A stretch of 31,692 nt of DNA, taken from NCBI RefSeq assembly GCF_000315625.1, contig NW_005434563.1:67631-99322 (forward strand), written 5' to 3'. The notes below the pieces were generated by a model. The model had not been told where the DNA came from. It was given only the letters and a program-made list of their open reading frames with translations, and did no database searches. This document shows, one piece after another, positions 10,416 to 24,400 of this stretch (within the stretch, counting starts at the first letter, position 1; each line of letters starts with the position of its first letter). A program made the translations under genes and the position numbers. The DNA is from Guillardia theta CCMP2712. Taxonomy: Eukaryota; Cryptophyceae; Pyrenomonadales; Geminigeraceae.

Positions 10416-12579
10416 TTCACTTCCTCTTCCCCGTCCTCTTGTGCTGCGGATGCATGCTTCCACCCTCTTTCCCCCTGACTCCGCGCGTTGCTCCATCCTC
10501 CCTCGAAATCCCTTTTGCTCCCCTTCCTTCTCTCTCCCGCCGACTAGAACTCCACCTCCCTTTCCCTGTCACCAACCTGCATCTTTCCTGCCACTGATCC
10601 TATACACCCCGGCTGCTCCTCCTCCCTCTCCTCCTCGTCCACCCCCCCTTGGGCTCACCTGGTAGAGCTGGTAGATCCTGTTGGAAAGCTCCTGGATGGT
10701 AGCGAACTCAACGAGGCCTGCCAGGAGGGGATCGAGAGGAAGCTGATTGAAGTGCTTCGAGTTCTGCTTTGCCTGCCGGTGCGTTAGAGGAGACGGAGTA
10801 GGGGAAGGGGGAGATATGGAAGGAAGATGGAAACATGGAAAAGACCGATACGCTGGCTGAGCCCTAGGGGTACAAGGGAGGATGAGGGAAAAAGGATGAG
10901 CAGGAGGTAGAAGGCAGGAAGGAAAGGAGGAGGGAGGGATTGCAGAGTTGGGAATTGCGAAGAGGAAGCAACTGACAAGTTCAGCCTTGAACTTTGCTCT
11001 CCTCTCTTCCTTCTCCCGCTCAACCATGGTGATGAACTCGTCGAGCAGAACAGCGACAACGATGTTCATGAGCACCTGCAAAGATGTGAGCGAGAAGAAG
11101 ACAATGAGAGAAAAGAATGCAGAGACACGAGAGAAGCAAGTGGTGTTGGAGGGGACGGGAAAGGAAAGGAGTGTTATGATGAGAAGGAAAGAGAAGGACG
11201 GGGGAGCAGCAACAACAGAATGTTTTTGACAATGAGAACCGGAAGGCAAGAGATGCAGCGCTAGAGAGAAAAGACAAGGAAGGGCATAACAGACAGGAGA
11301 GAGGAGGAGAGAAGAAAGGGAAAGAGAGAGGAGAGGGGGAAAGGGAGTGGGGAAGAGAGGAGGTGTATTGAGCTCAAGAGCGCATACCATGCCAACCAGC
11401 AACATGTACGAGACGAAGAAAAATCCAACCTGAGACGATACAACAATCAGGCAGTGTGCCGATACAAGATGATACGCTTGCTCCTCCTCCTCCTTTTCCT
11501 CCTTCTCCCTTCCCTGCCCCCTCCTTACTTGATTCTCTCCTCACCCCCCTTCCTCCTCGTACTCTACCTTCCCTCTTCCTCCTCGTACTCTTCCTTCTCT
11601 CTTCCTCCTCCTCCTCCTCCTCCTCCTTACCCCAAAGTTGAATATCTGAGACTCGTGCTCGTAATCCAGCACTGAGCGCGCTATGATCGAACCCCAGGCA
11701 TCGCCCGTGGAGATCTGATACATCTAAGGCAGACAGTTAGAGCCAAACAAGAGGAGAAGAAGAGAAAGAATGAATGAAGGAGTGAGATGTGACAGAATGG
11801 AAGACGACGGGAAAAAGAAGAAATGGAAAAAACATGGAAGACAAGGAAGAAGATGGGAAGGAAAATGCAAGAAAGATGGGGGACGGGGGAGGGAGGAGGA
11901 AGAGGAAGGAAACAGAAAGGAAGGAAGAAGAAGGGACGGGAAGGAAAATAAGGAAAGGGGATAAAAGAGGGAAGGCAAGAGAAGAAAATAAGAAGATCAC
12001 CGTGAACATTGACTTGAGGAAGCCACCGAAGAAGTCAGGTTGTCGTTCGCTGAAGAGGTTGGTTGCAATGATGGCGTAGATGGATGTGACGAGCGATAGA
12101 ATGGTGAGAGCGTTGACGACGGGAATGACTTGAATCACTTAGTTAGCCGAGAGGACGGGGAAAGGATAGAGAAGGAGGGGGAGCGGGTGAGATGGGATGG
12201 AAGAGGAATGGAGCTGAAGGAGGATGCAGGTAGAAGAGATTAGGAGCTTCTATGAAGCAGGCAGGAAGGATTGAGGTAGACAATGAAACTCAAGGCTGAA
12301 AGTACAACATGAGTACAGATGGAAGGGAAGGAAGGGATGCAAGACAGGAGGGGGAGCACGGGGAGAGCATCGTGAGAAGACAAACCTGAGGCTGCTAGGG
12401 CGTTGATAAGGATTCTCAAGGATGCAAGTTTCCTGAGAACGTCACCATCATCATCCAGCAGCTCGCATCTCCATCACTTCCTTGCATGCACCATGATCTA
12501 CATCTCCGCCTCCGAAGTTCATCATCATCTTCGTCATCATCGTTGTCATGATTATCATCACCAGCATCACCAGCACAAG

Positions 12580-12623
<44 letters not shown>

Positions 12624-14120
12624 GCATCATCATCATCATCATCGTCGTCGTCGTCGTCGTCGTCGTCATAACTGCCACCACCAGCATACCGGAATAGCCT
12701 GAGCATCTTGAAAACCCTCGCCAACCTCAGCACGCTGATGCCAGTCAACCCATCGACAAACTGGGAGATGAGGGATAGAACGACCACAACGATATCTGCA
12801 GCGCGAGCATGTCAGGCATCTTGGAACCTCTACATGTCACTAGAGTTTGCCTGCAAGGTTCCATCCATCGAGGAAGAAGGCAACGGAGAAGTGACCAAAG
12901 ATATTCAGCACCAGATCCTGTTCAGAACCTCTCAGCCCGCGGGCAAACATTCACTCTCAGGCAAGCAATGACACTGTAGAGATTGTTTGTGATCTTCCTA
13001 TGTGGTATGCTTGTCTTCTTATCTTGCAGACAGTACTTCTCTTCGCTTCACTCTCTGAGCTGACCGTGCTTCGCTCTCCATTCGCCCATTCTCCCTCTCT
13101 TTTCCCCTCTCAACATCCTAGCCTGCTCTCGGGTGCTTTCCTTGCCTAATCCATCACATCAATATCTTGCTCATCTCCAACTCAATCTGCACCTACGTCT
13201 CCATCATCGTCACCACTACCACTACCACTACCACTACCACTACCACTACCACTACCACTACCACCATCATCATCTTCATCTTCTTCTTCTTCATCATGTA
13301 CATCATCTTCGTCATCATACCACTGTGAAGCTGATGTTGAAGAACCATTCCATGGTGCTGAAGGCTTTGCTCTGGGTTGAATTCGCTTCCGGCAGCACCT
13401 GCGCATTCACCAGCGCATTGACGTAGGAGGCGACTATCAGCAGCCCTACAATTCCCTGACAGATGTTCCCATCGTAGAAATCCCTGACAATCCTTCTCCA
13501 CTTGGTCAAAGCTGTCGTCTCTGACTTAGCCAACATGTCCGCCTTGCACTGCTCGATCATCGTCTCCAGGGTATGCACCACATCATCGTAGACAGCCTTG
13601 TTCTGCGTTGCCAGCACCGTCGGCCTACCTGAGTTGTGCCCGTCCTCTATGGTGAAGATGGTGAGGATATGTAGTTCCTCGTCGTCGTCGTCCAGCGCCG
13701 GGACGGCCTTGAGCTTCTGCTCCGTCCGCGGCTTGCTGACAACGTTCTTTGACTTGTACGATTTGGCAGAGAAAACAAGCTTCGTGTTGGGCTCAGCCAT
13801 GCGGACCTCGCTCGTTCGGTGCACTTGCTCCACCTCGAGCAGCGGGATGTAGTCCAACATCTCCGTGCTATGCATCTTCCCGAAGCAGATCCTCTCCTCC
13901 GTCACGATAACCCGCCGCTTCTGCCATGTGACTCCAATGTCGCTGCATGCGCCGTCAGCGGAGCCTACCTCCCTCCCCTCCTTCCACACCTCAGTGCCTG
14001 CCGTTCGAGCTCGAAGCTTCGGACGAAATCAGCCTCATCTGGCAGTGTCGGCATGATGTCTGGTGTTTCCTCAGCCACCCTGGCCTTCGCATGCTTGATG
14101 CCGACAATGGCCGAGGCCAT
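8562..14120 (-). CDS. Single-domain voltage-gated cation channel with PH-like N-terminus and EF hands
   Basis: Exons: 14120-13990, 13942-13321, 12917-12851, 12795-12690, 12432-12386, 12128-12001, 11723-11631, 11429-11388, 11075-10977, 10772-10659, 10322-10110, 9752-8562. They give 950 residues with all phases matching. The ATG at 14120 follows an in-frame TGA. Residues about 45-190 resemble a PH domain (VTWQKRRVIVTEERICFGK, then IPLLEVEQV). S1 is near 207-224, S2 244-266, S3 274-289 and S4 293-310, with R297, R300, K303, R306 and R309 at every third position (the voltage sensor). The pore motif is T373-G-D-A-W377, and S6 starts at 399. A canonical EF-hand loop (486-497, DLDENGSLNLQE) is followed by a degenerate one. 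The tail is charged, with a poly-Glu run, and ends Ser-Glu-Ile. The role would be plasma- or flagellar-membrane cation (probably Ca2+ or Na+) conductance gated by voltage and tuned by Ca2+. The intron 12850-12796 is GC-AG. Confidence 0.87.
10362..10414. repeat. (CGTCCT)n hexamer repeat
   Basis: About nine CGTCCT units lie in the channel-gene intron between the exons ending at 10659 and starting at 10322. They are not translated in the model. Confidence 0.85.
12580..12668. repeat. (CAT)n/(CGT)n triplet repeat in channel intron
   Basis: A long CAT run broken by one CAG passes into a CGT run, all inside the intron 12689-12433. Read through, it would encode poly-Asp after the S4 segment. Splicing 12690 to 12432 instead continues S4 in frame (LFRKLASLRIL), so the repeat is intronic. 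Confidence 0.85.
13206..13262. repeat. (CACTAC)n hexamer repeat in channel intron
   Basis: About nine CACTAC units lie in the 403-bp intron 13320-12918 that splits the S2 helix. Confidence 0.85.
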
Positions 14121-15268
14121 CGATCCTGGCCAGGCGCGTCAAATCGAAAGCGATTACTGCAGCACATTAGCAATGAAACACTCTCACTCATGTGAGCCAT
14201 TCTCCATTGCCAAGTCCGCTCATACATCTTGAGTTTACACCACTTTCGTCTAAACCACTTCCGTGCCTTTATCTCACTGATCATCTTCCTTCTTCCTTTT
14301 CCATTCTCCCTGCTCCCTGCTCCCTGCTCCCTGCTCCCTGCTCCCTGCTCCCTGCTCCCCCCTTCTCCCTGCTCCCTGCTCCCTGCTCCCTTCTCCCTGC
14401 TCCCTTCTCCTTGCTCAATGCTCCCTTCTCCTTGCTCCCTGCTCCCTGCTCCCTGCTCCCTGCTCCCTTGCTCCCTGCTCCCTTCTCCTTGCTGCCTGCT
14501 GCCTGCTCCCTTCTCCCTGCTCCCTGCTCCCTGCTCCCTGCTCCCTGCTCCCTGCTCCCTGCTCCCTGCTCCCTGCTCCCTGCTCCCTGCTCCTTTCACT
14601 CTTTTCTCCTCGTTGCGCTTCACTCGCACACCATTTTTCCCTTCCCCATTCTCCCTGGCCGACGCTTGTCGAGCTCATTGACTGGCATAATTCCATCTGC
14701 CATACAAAGTTGCGTCGCATGTTACTACTAAGAAGTGACCATTTTTTTTAAAACTTCCTCACGACCCCACCCCAAATGGCCCACCCCACCTGGCCGCCCA
14801 CCCCACCCTAGGCTGCCAGCGTACTTGGCGTCCCAAAGTTCCGCCGGGCTCCCTGAACGCGCAGATGAGGGGCCCTGGGTTATTTACCTTGAGGAGATAA
14901 GGGCTCACTCATCCACCAGAGTACCCCCTTGCGAGTCACTTCCGAATCCCAACTTCCTACCCACCCACACCCTACCCCCTACCCCCTACAGTAGGGCTCT
15001 TGGACCCTGACCCCGGCGGTCAACAAGGTTTCACGGTACCCCTACCCGGTAGTTTCTCTCTTTGAAGCATGACGCCTTCCCTTGACAGCAAGTAAACTTC
15101 CGCAGCAATCAGCCAGACCTGGTAGTACCCGGTTGTCTCCTCTCCAAAGTACCCGTACCACTAAGTGATAAAATAACTATTTTATGACCGTTATTTGGCA
15201 GTTTTCTTAATTAGCTTCACCATTTTATTAATCAGTAGTGAGCTGAAAGACTTTCACTCTCAACCGCC
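14121..15268. other. Intergenic region between divergent channel and LRRC51-like genes
   Basis: This 1.15-kb space between two start codons should hold both promoters. It contains the heptamer minisatellite listed separately, a T8 run near 14743, and several CCCCTA and GGTACC words (14955-15060). An AT-rich stretch (15165-15240) lies just upstream of the LRRC51-like start, which itself sits in the context ACCGCCATGGC. I see no certain TATA box. Confidence 0.5.
14300..14592. repeat. (CTCCCTG)n heptamer minisatellite
   Basis: About 40 copies of a 7-bp unit, with variants such as CTCCCTT and CTCCTTG. It starts about 180 bp upstream of the channel start codon. Because the unit is 7 bp, all three frames on both strands stay open and give spurious ORFs that I do not annotate. 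Confidence 0.95.
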
Positions 15269-17960
<2,692 letters not shown>

Positions 17961-18213
17961 CGGGTGTAGGTTACTGCTGGAATTTAATTAAAAGAAGAAA
18001 ACGAAGAAAGGGAAGGTGGCAAAACGTCAGGGAGGGAGAGAGGAGGAGGAGGGGACGAGGGAGGAGGAGGGGAGGAGGGAAGTAGGGGGGGTGTCAGGAG
18101 GAGCACAAACACAGCAAAAGATACGAGTTTAAGTGCGTCTTGCCTCTTTGAAGTTGGGAGGGGGGCTCCTCCTCCAGTCGCAGTGCGGAGATCTGCCCAG
18201 CGGGTGCCTCTCG

Positions 18214-19190
18214 TCAACTCCCCTCTTGCTCTATAGCAGAGGGCTCGTCGCAGATCTCTACCCATATGCTGCTGAACAGATTGTCTTCGCTGTGTTCCGT
18301 CCCCTCAGCCTCCTTCTCCTCCCCCGCCGGCTCCGCCGTGAAATCCGCCCGTGCTGACAGCCCCACCCCCCTCACTATCTCACTCCCATGCTCCACCTTC
18401 ATCATCTTCAGCGGGGGCTCCGCGCGCTCGAGAGCTTCCCCCAGCTGCTCCTGAGAAGAGGTGGACAGCGAGCTTGGAGAGAGCCGATCCCTCTTCTGCG
18501 CGTCGCTCTTCTTGCTGCAGCTGTGGACCAGCGTCTCCCACTGGTCATGGAACGTCTTGCTGACCGTCATAAACTTGTCAAGCGCGCACTGCCCAGCGAA
18601 GGGGATGGAGCTCGACTTGATCGCCTGCCAGCTTGCCTCCAGCTGGGCAGCGTCGTCCGGGTCGTCCGGGTTCCTCCACCTCCTCTCGGCGAAGTAGTGC
18701 CGAACCTCTGCCATCGTCCAAGTCAGCCAGAAGGACCGAGCGAGGGACAGAGGGAGAGAGGAGGGAGGGACGGAGGGACGGAGGGAGGGCAAAGCATTGT
18801 TCACAGACCGTTGGTTTTTGCTGGCGCTGCTGGCTCTTGATCATCCTTGGGGTAAGTGATGATGTTTGACCTCCTATCCCTCACCTTCTTGAAGTTGTTC
18901 CTCTCCAAGACCTTGTTGAGCTCTACCTCCGTCAGCCCCAGCCTCCCGATGAAGGGGTCGTCGTTCCTCACGGCCGACGGGCAGCACTGCTGCAGCGCTG
19001 CAAAGATGCTCAACTTCCCTGTACGAGCAATGAAGTGATGCCGGGTATGCTCATAGCTCACTTCCTTGCCGTGAGGGACGGTGACCTGAGACTGCTTCAG
19101 CACCTCACATACTCTGTCTCATCATGCTACCGCTTCAGCAAACTTGAGCGCAAGCCTCTTGTTCTCTTCTGAGCCAGCTGGTCGCACCAT
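18214..19190 (-). CDS. Unrecognised protein, about 276 residues, three or more exons
   Basis: Exons 19190-19131, 19085-18809 and 18707-18214 join in phase (831 bases). The first half has two predicted helices around FIARTGKLSIFAALQQC and LTEVELNKVLERNNFKK, followed by a short strand (SNIITYPKDD). This order resembles a small winged-helix fold, but I cannot assign a family. The second half has a Trp-rich helical part (WRNPDDPDDAAQLEASWQAI) and then a Ser/Glu-rich tail with a basic patch (LKMMKV). There is no signal peptide or membrane segment. The start is uncertain: the frame stays open upstream to about 19295, and a good acceptor (branch-like CTAAC, then CAG) precedes that point. A further 5' exon may therefore exist. 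The gene is convergent with the LRRC51-like gene, 253 bp apart. Confidence 0.55.
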
Positions 19191-21413
19191 CGTCTCTTTG
19201 TCATCTTTCTTTGACGTCCAACATCTCTCCCGAGCTTCTGAGATCAAACTATCAGTTGAGTTCTCAGCAACCTCGTCACTGGAAGTAGTGTGCTGGTTAG
19301 ATGTAAGTGAGATATGATGTCAACAGCGCTTGCTTTGTTTTTGTTGGTTTGTAGTATGTTCGAAGATGTTTACAGGTTGTGTTTCATGATTCCGATCTCG
19401 TCCCTGTGTACCTATTTCACAGCTCAAAGCTATCGTTGTTTGTTCTGATGATCTCATTGCAACATGTATACCTATTCATGGCTTCCATTCTTCATCTCCC
19501 CGACCCCGCCACCTTAGTCAACATTACACCTCAAATTCCGCTGCTGCAACTTCATCTTTGATCGCTGCCGTTGAAGGCCGCAGCTATGGCTCCACTACTT
19601 TATATCACGAGCATCTTCCTCCTCTGCTGTTGTTGTAACTCATCACTCCAACTACTCGCATGCTCTTCCTCCTCTTCCTCCTCTTCCTCCTCTTCCTCCT
19701 CTTCCTCTATCCGACGGCATGTCCCGCTGAGTCAAGTTCAAGGTTGACTCTATCTACCCACCCCCGCTACCAAAAAATCACCCTACCCTTTTGATCTTTT
19801 AACACTTTCATGTGTGGCCGATAATTTTTTGCTCAACTTAATACGGTACTAGATTCTGTTGTATAACTTATTTAAACTTCGAAATCACTCGTTTTCCCAT
19901 AGTTGATCGCTAAATTCCGTACCATGACCCCTCCTGAGTAGAACTTGGGCCCCCGACTTGAAGTGCAGCCTACCGGTGGGACCAGGCTACTGGGCAACTT
20001 TACTGACCTCGAGTACCAGGCAGCCTGAGCCTTGGAGAAGAGAGATTTCTCGAGTCAGGTGTTAACCTGAAACGCGTAGGGTCCGACGGTCCGTCAACCA
20101 TCCGCCGGATGAATCAGTAGTGGCTGCTCATTGGCTGAGTCAGTTCTCACGGAACATTTGGGACCCCTCGGGGGGGTCCGTTCGAAAATTTCCGTGAGGG
20201 GGTAGTCAGGGCTTGATACGGTTCCGACGCCCAAAAAAAAGCCTACGGTCGCCGATACCGTACCCGGTCGTCTACTGAGGGGGGCCCGGGCCCGGCCCGT
20301 GTACGGTTTCAACACTGGCACAGGCTCAGTGCAGTGCCGCCCGGCGCCGCCGGGCGGGGGGCCAGGGGCCCGCCGGGGGACTGAGGGGGGGGGGCACTGG
20401 CCGCTGCGGCCACGACGGCACGGTGACTCTGGCTTGCCCGACCCTGAGTAGTGACAGTGACTCGGACCGTACTCAGTGACTACCGTACGGTATCATAGTA
20501 TCATGATCGGCCCAGTGACCCACGGTGTCGGATCGGACGGGGGCCCCCGGCGGCCGGGGCCGCCCGGCCCGGACCCGGGGCGGGGCTGCGGTACGGTCAC
20601 TCAGCGGTCCGGGCCGGCCCGGGGGGGGGCCCGGGGCTCCGGCGACTCAGACTCCGACGGGGCATCGGCCCGTGCCCTGAGTCACTGACCGTACTCCGTA
20701 CTACCGCCGATGATGGTCGGCGGCGTGCCAGTCAGATAGTCCGATCTGTGACACGGTCTGGAAGGCCCGCAGTCACCGTGACATCCTAGCATCTTGTTGC
20801 CGAAACTTGCCAGCCTGGGCTACTAGGCTAAGGTCGATGTCACGTGATATCTGCACAAGTCACAGGCTAACAAACTTGTGCTCGTGGGCTGGCCGCAGCG
20901 GCTCACTGAGTCACAGTTTCGGTCGGATTGCCGCAGTGCGCCGCGCCGCGCAGCAGCCGGCGCGGCGGCGCCCCCGGGCCGCGTGTTCTCAGTACTGATC
21001 TTTAACTTAACTTTGAGTAAAGTGAAAGTATGGCCCGAGGCTGGCACCACTGGGCCCGCCGGGTACTGCGGTACGGTACCGGCGGGGGGCACTGAGCCCG
21101 CCCAGGCACTAGGCTCCGCCCGGGGTCGGATTGCAGTTATGCAGTTGCGCGGCTGTAGTCCCGCAGAGATGAGCGGACCGTCCACGACTACGCGAAGCTG
21201 GAGGAGCCTCAGAGGACGAAGCCAAGGGTGAGACAACTTCGGCTGGCAACTAAAGGAAGCGAACGAGTCGCCGTCAGCCTGACCCTCCTGCATGATGGCA
21301 GTGGCTGAGACGAGCCTACTCCAAGTTGCTCTAGCCCGCAGCGTACATGAGTTCTAGTCCGAGGCTCCTTCCCTGTGCTGCTAGTTTGTCTGTATCTTGT
21401 TAATCCGCCGGGC
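19191..21413. other. Intergenic region with repeat element
   Basis: No supported gene is seen in this 2.2-kb stretch. It holds a (CTCCTCTTC)n run at 19666-19708, an AT-rich part (19790-19920) with TATTTAAAC, and then a GC-rich block (about 20040-21200, listed separately). The final 200 bp upstream of 21414 should contain the promoter of the TSNAXIP1-like gene, but I see no distinct motif. Confidence 0.5.
20040..21200. repeat. GC-rich repeat element, copy B
   Basis: A block of very high G+C with repeated GTACGG, GGTACC, ACTCAG and GGCCCGG words and many short palindromes. The 17-mer at 21001-21017 (TTTAACTTAACTTTGAG) recurs exactly as its reverse complement at 31514-31530. The adjoining GAGTAAAGT segment resembles 8481-8500. 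Together these suggest one dispersed element family. No transposase-like frame, long terminal repeat or target duplication is visible. Confidence 0.55.
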
Positions 21414-24400
21414 ATGCCCAAGTCATCTGTGAAGAGGAGCAATCATGTGTGGCCGAACAGCTCCTTCTCCGAGGACAGGTTGCCTTCACTCCAGCTCCTT
21501 GGGCAGCTCTGACCTGCCTTTCTCGCAGCTCTGACTCTCTCCCCAGCGTCAGTGAGAAGTGGAAGAGTCCAGCTCGGAGCTCGGACTCGCCCTGGAAGCA
21601 TCGCAAGTCCAGCATGCAGCACAGCAACATCCTGCCGCCACTGACGGTAGTTGACGACGAAGAGATAGTAGCGATGTTGATGGCAACAAGCAGGACGGAG
21701 GCTTCTTTGCAGTCTTCAACAAATCACCTCCGTTGCAGCATGGAGTCCAGCGCAAGTAGAGCAAACAAGAGCAGGGGAGGGCAGGGGGTCTGAGACGTGC
21801 CCTAGGTCAGCATTCAACTTCAACTCGCTCGCTATCGAGCTGGAGTCGGAGTACCACGAGCTTGACCTGAGAGACACCGGGGAGCATTCCACGTGGAATA
21901 TAGTTTCCCGAGCTATCAAGTGTTTGGGTAGCTCCTCTAGTGTGCGAATATCCCACATGACATGCCTTGCCTGCCTCAAGATTTCCTTCATAGGATCGCC
22001 GAAAAGCCCGGCCCGCTTCAGAACATTCTTGTAATCATCCACAAGCACGTGAAGGAGGCTATCTTTGCTCCTGTTCGTACACACGTGACGTCGCGTATTG
22101 GAGTGTTTGATGCTCCTGCCAGGGCTCGGACGACAGCGAACAGACCGAGGCGACGACGATCACTTACCTCGAGCTCTGTAACAAGCTGAGGGTGCGATGA
22201 TTTTGTCATCAGTGTTGTTGGAAGGATGAAGTCCTTTGTAGGCAGACAACCAGGACTTGTTCGAAGAGAGGAGCTCGCTCACAAAGAAGCTCTCGCACTT
22301 CAGCCTGTCCTCGGTCCACAAGCAGAACCCAAAGGCGGCGCCCGCCATCTCGCTCTCAATGTCGAAACTCGATGTCGAGGACGTTTCTCAAGGATCAGGG
22401 TCGCACCCGCAAAGGTCTGCTCGGCCGGGGCGGGAGGGACTAGACTGACGACGGACTTTCAGGCTGACGATGGTTGAGGGGAGGACAGGGAGCTCTGAAG
22501 GAGGCGCTTCGTCCTCCCTTGACAACCAGTTTGTGCTGGAAAACCTGGTCAAGGAGAAGGAGAAGCTGGAGGCAGAGCTGCAGGTCCCAGCTGGCTGTCC
22601 ACCTCCTCCATGGCTCACGCGTGCTCTGGTGCAGGCCAGACAGTTGCAGATGCACACGTTGGAGTACGAGCTTGAAGCTCATTGCCAGAAGTACGATCAG
22701 CTCATGAAAGAGTCCACGGAGCTGTCAGTGCTGAGCTTGTGCTGAGCTTGTTCGTCACTCTCATGACAGGAAAGGAGCCTTCTTGCGCCTGAAAGACGAA
22801 CATCTCAACCTGCAAGATGAGTCGAAGCAGCTGGAGAACGAGAAAGAAAGATTGTTCGACTCCATTCAAACCATGGTGAAGTCTCCCGAGCTGACCTTGC
22901 GGGCTGACCGGTGTCAAGGTTCCCAAAGCCGACCTGCAAAAGATGAAGGAGGTCAGCTGCTGCTGGGTGCAGCATCACATTCGGTGACAGTTTCCTGCAG
23001 GACTACGAGATGGAGCTGGACAAGATAAGAGCATCTCAGGGCTCCTCGGCCCCCCAGGAGATTCCCCACCACCTCACTCCTCGTCCCGAGTGGAAGCGAG
23101 CAGGCGAGGGCCCGTGTTGGAGGAGAGGTCAGCTGACGGCGCGTGCAGGGATGGCGAAGCAAGTGCTCCTGGACTGTGGGGTGCAGCCTCAGTCCGACTC
23201 TTCATCAGCTGTGGGACAGACGAGCATGTCAGGTTTGACTCTGAAGTTCTGGCAGGCGGTGGACAAGGTGATCAAGGGATACCTCAAGATCCTCGAGAAG
23301 AAGTTCGCGAGGGACCCGTCGCTCGAGCTCATCCGACAGGACTCTGCCAAGCTGACGCATGGCTTCAAGGAAGAGCGGCGATGTCGAATGTGACTGTCTT
23401 GACTCTGGTGTCCAGTTGGAGATAAACGACAAGTTCATTGAGTGCTTGGGGGACAGCCCGGAAGTCCCGATCTTCCTCAGGTGCGAGCTTGTTCTGCCCT
23501 GCTCGTCTCAGTGCGCGCAGGTACAACGGACAAGTGAGAAACATGCGGATGAGAAAACGAGATGCTGAGAAGGCGATCAGGCAGGGGATGGCTTGAGCGT
23601 TGAGGGAGCTGACGTGCTTTCAGGGACATATGGCAGTCGAAGATCAAGTCCGAGGAGCGCAAGCAGGCTAAGGACAGAGCGTCTCTGGAGAACTACCTCC
23701 ACAACTACTCCATGTGAGGGCCTTGTGCTGTTCTGACGTGCCCGACAAGTTTGACTCACGGGATTGACGCAGGGAGAAATTTCTTGGCAAGTCGCAGAAA
23801 GCAGCAGAGTAATTAGTTGAGGAGTTTCTTGCCAAAATCTCACCTGCTGTCAAGGTGGTGCTACAACCTCATAGTATGTCTACAGTTCAACTCGCATGAC
23901 ACGGGTGATGCCAGTGTTGTTGTGCGCTTTCTCACTTAAACTTCTCAGATTGTGCGCTCTTCCTCAAGATCCTTCTGGGAGATCTTGCAGAGGATGTTTA
24001 CTTGGACGAGGTGTGTCTGTTGTCTGTGATGTAGGTTCTGGTGACAACCCTGCAGCGTAAGCAGATTGACTCTTGCATTCACCTTGCACACGTTGTTGAT
24101 CATGACGATCATGATGGTACGAAGAGACTTCAAGTCGTCTCATGACCCGCCTGCAGGCGTGAAGACGGGGATGGCGAGCAAGGAAAAGTTCCTCATTGCC
24201 ATTCAGAACTTCTTCCACAAGTCATACGATCAGATGCTCCAGCTCAAAAGGTCTTCCGCTCCTCCTCTCTGTCGAGTCTGACGCGCCTCCAGGGCCCTCG
24301 ATCTGGCGTATGGGGAGGAGAAGACGTTTGCCTATGGCAACCTGTTCCAGGACGACTCCAACTTCTCGCAGAACGAGTTTGCGGAGGAGTTTCGATCTCA

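Noticed and set aside
12416-12787. Poly-Asp extension directly after the channel's S4 segment
   Set aside because: This is read-through of the triplet repeat in intron 12689-12433. Splicing restores a continuous S4-S5 sequence with charges in register.
14191-14731. Several long ORFs on both strands across 14190-14730
   Set aside because: They are produced by the 7-bp CTCCCTG minisatellite, which keeps all frames open. They have no domain or splice context.
19104-19130. A 27-bp micro-intron in the 276-residue protein gene
   Set aside because: A GT-AG gap of 27 bp would remove two in-frame stops, but a later acceptor in the same phase gives a 45-bp intron (19130-19086), the usual size here.
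21716-22084. Minus-strand open frame of 122 codons with protein-like sequence (DDYKNVLKRAGLF)
   Set aside because: It overlaps plus-strand exons 21806-21919 and 21994-22084 of the TSNAXIP1-like gene, which join in phase with 23 other exons. The minus frame has no ATG at its start and no upstream exon in matching phase.
24011-24034. A 24-bp micro-intron in the TSNAXIP1-like gene
   Set aside because: The acceptor at 24055 gives a 45-bp intron in the same phase. The 24-bp form would add seven residues and cannot be excluded, but its size is out of line with the others.
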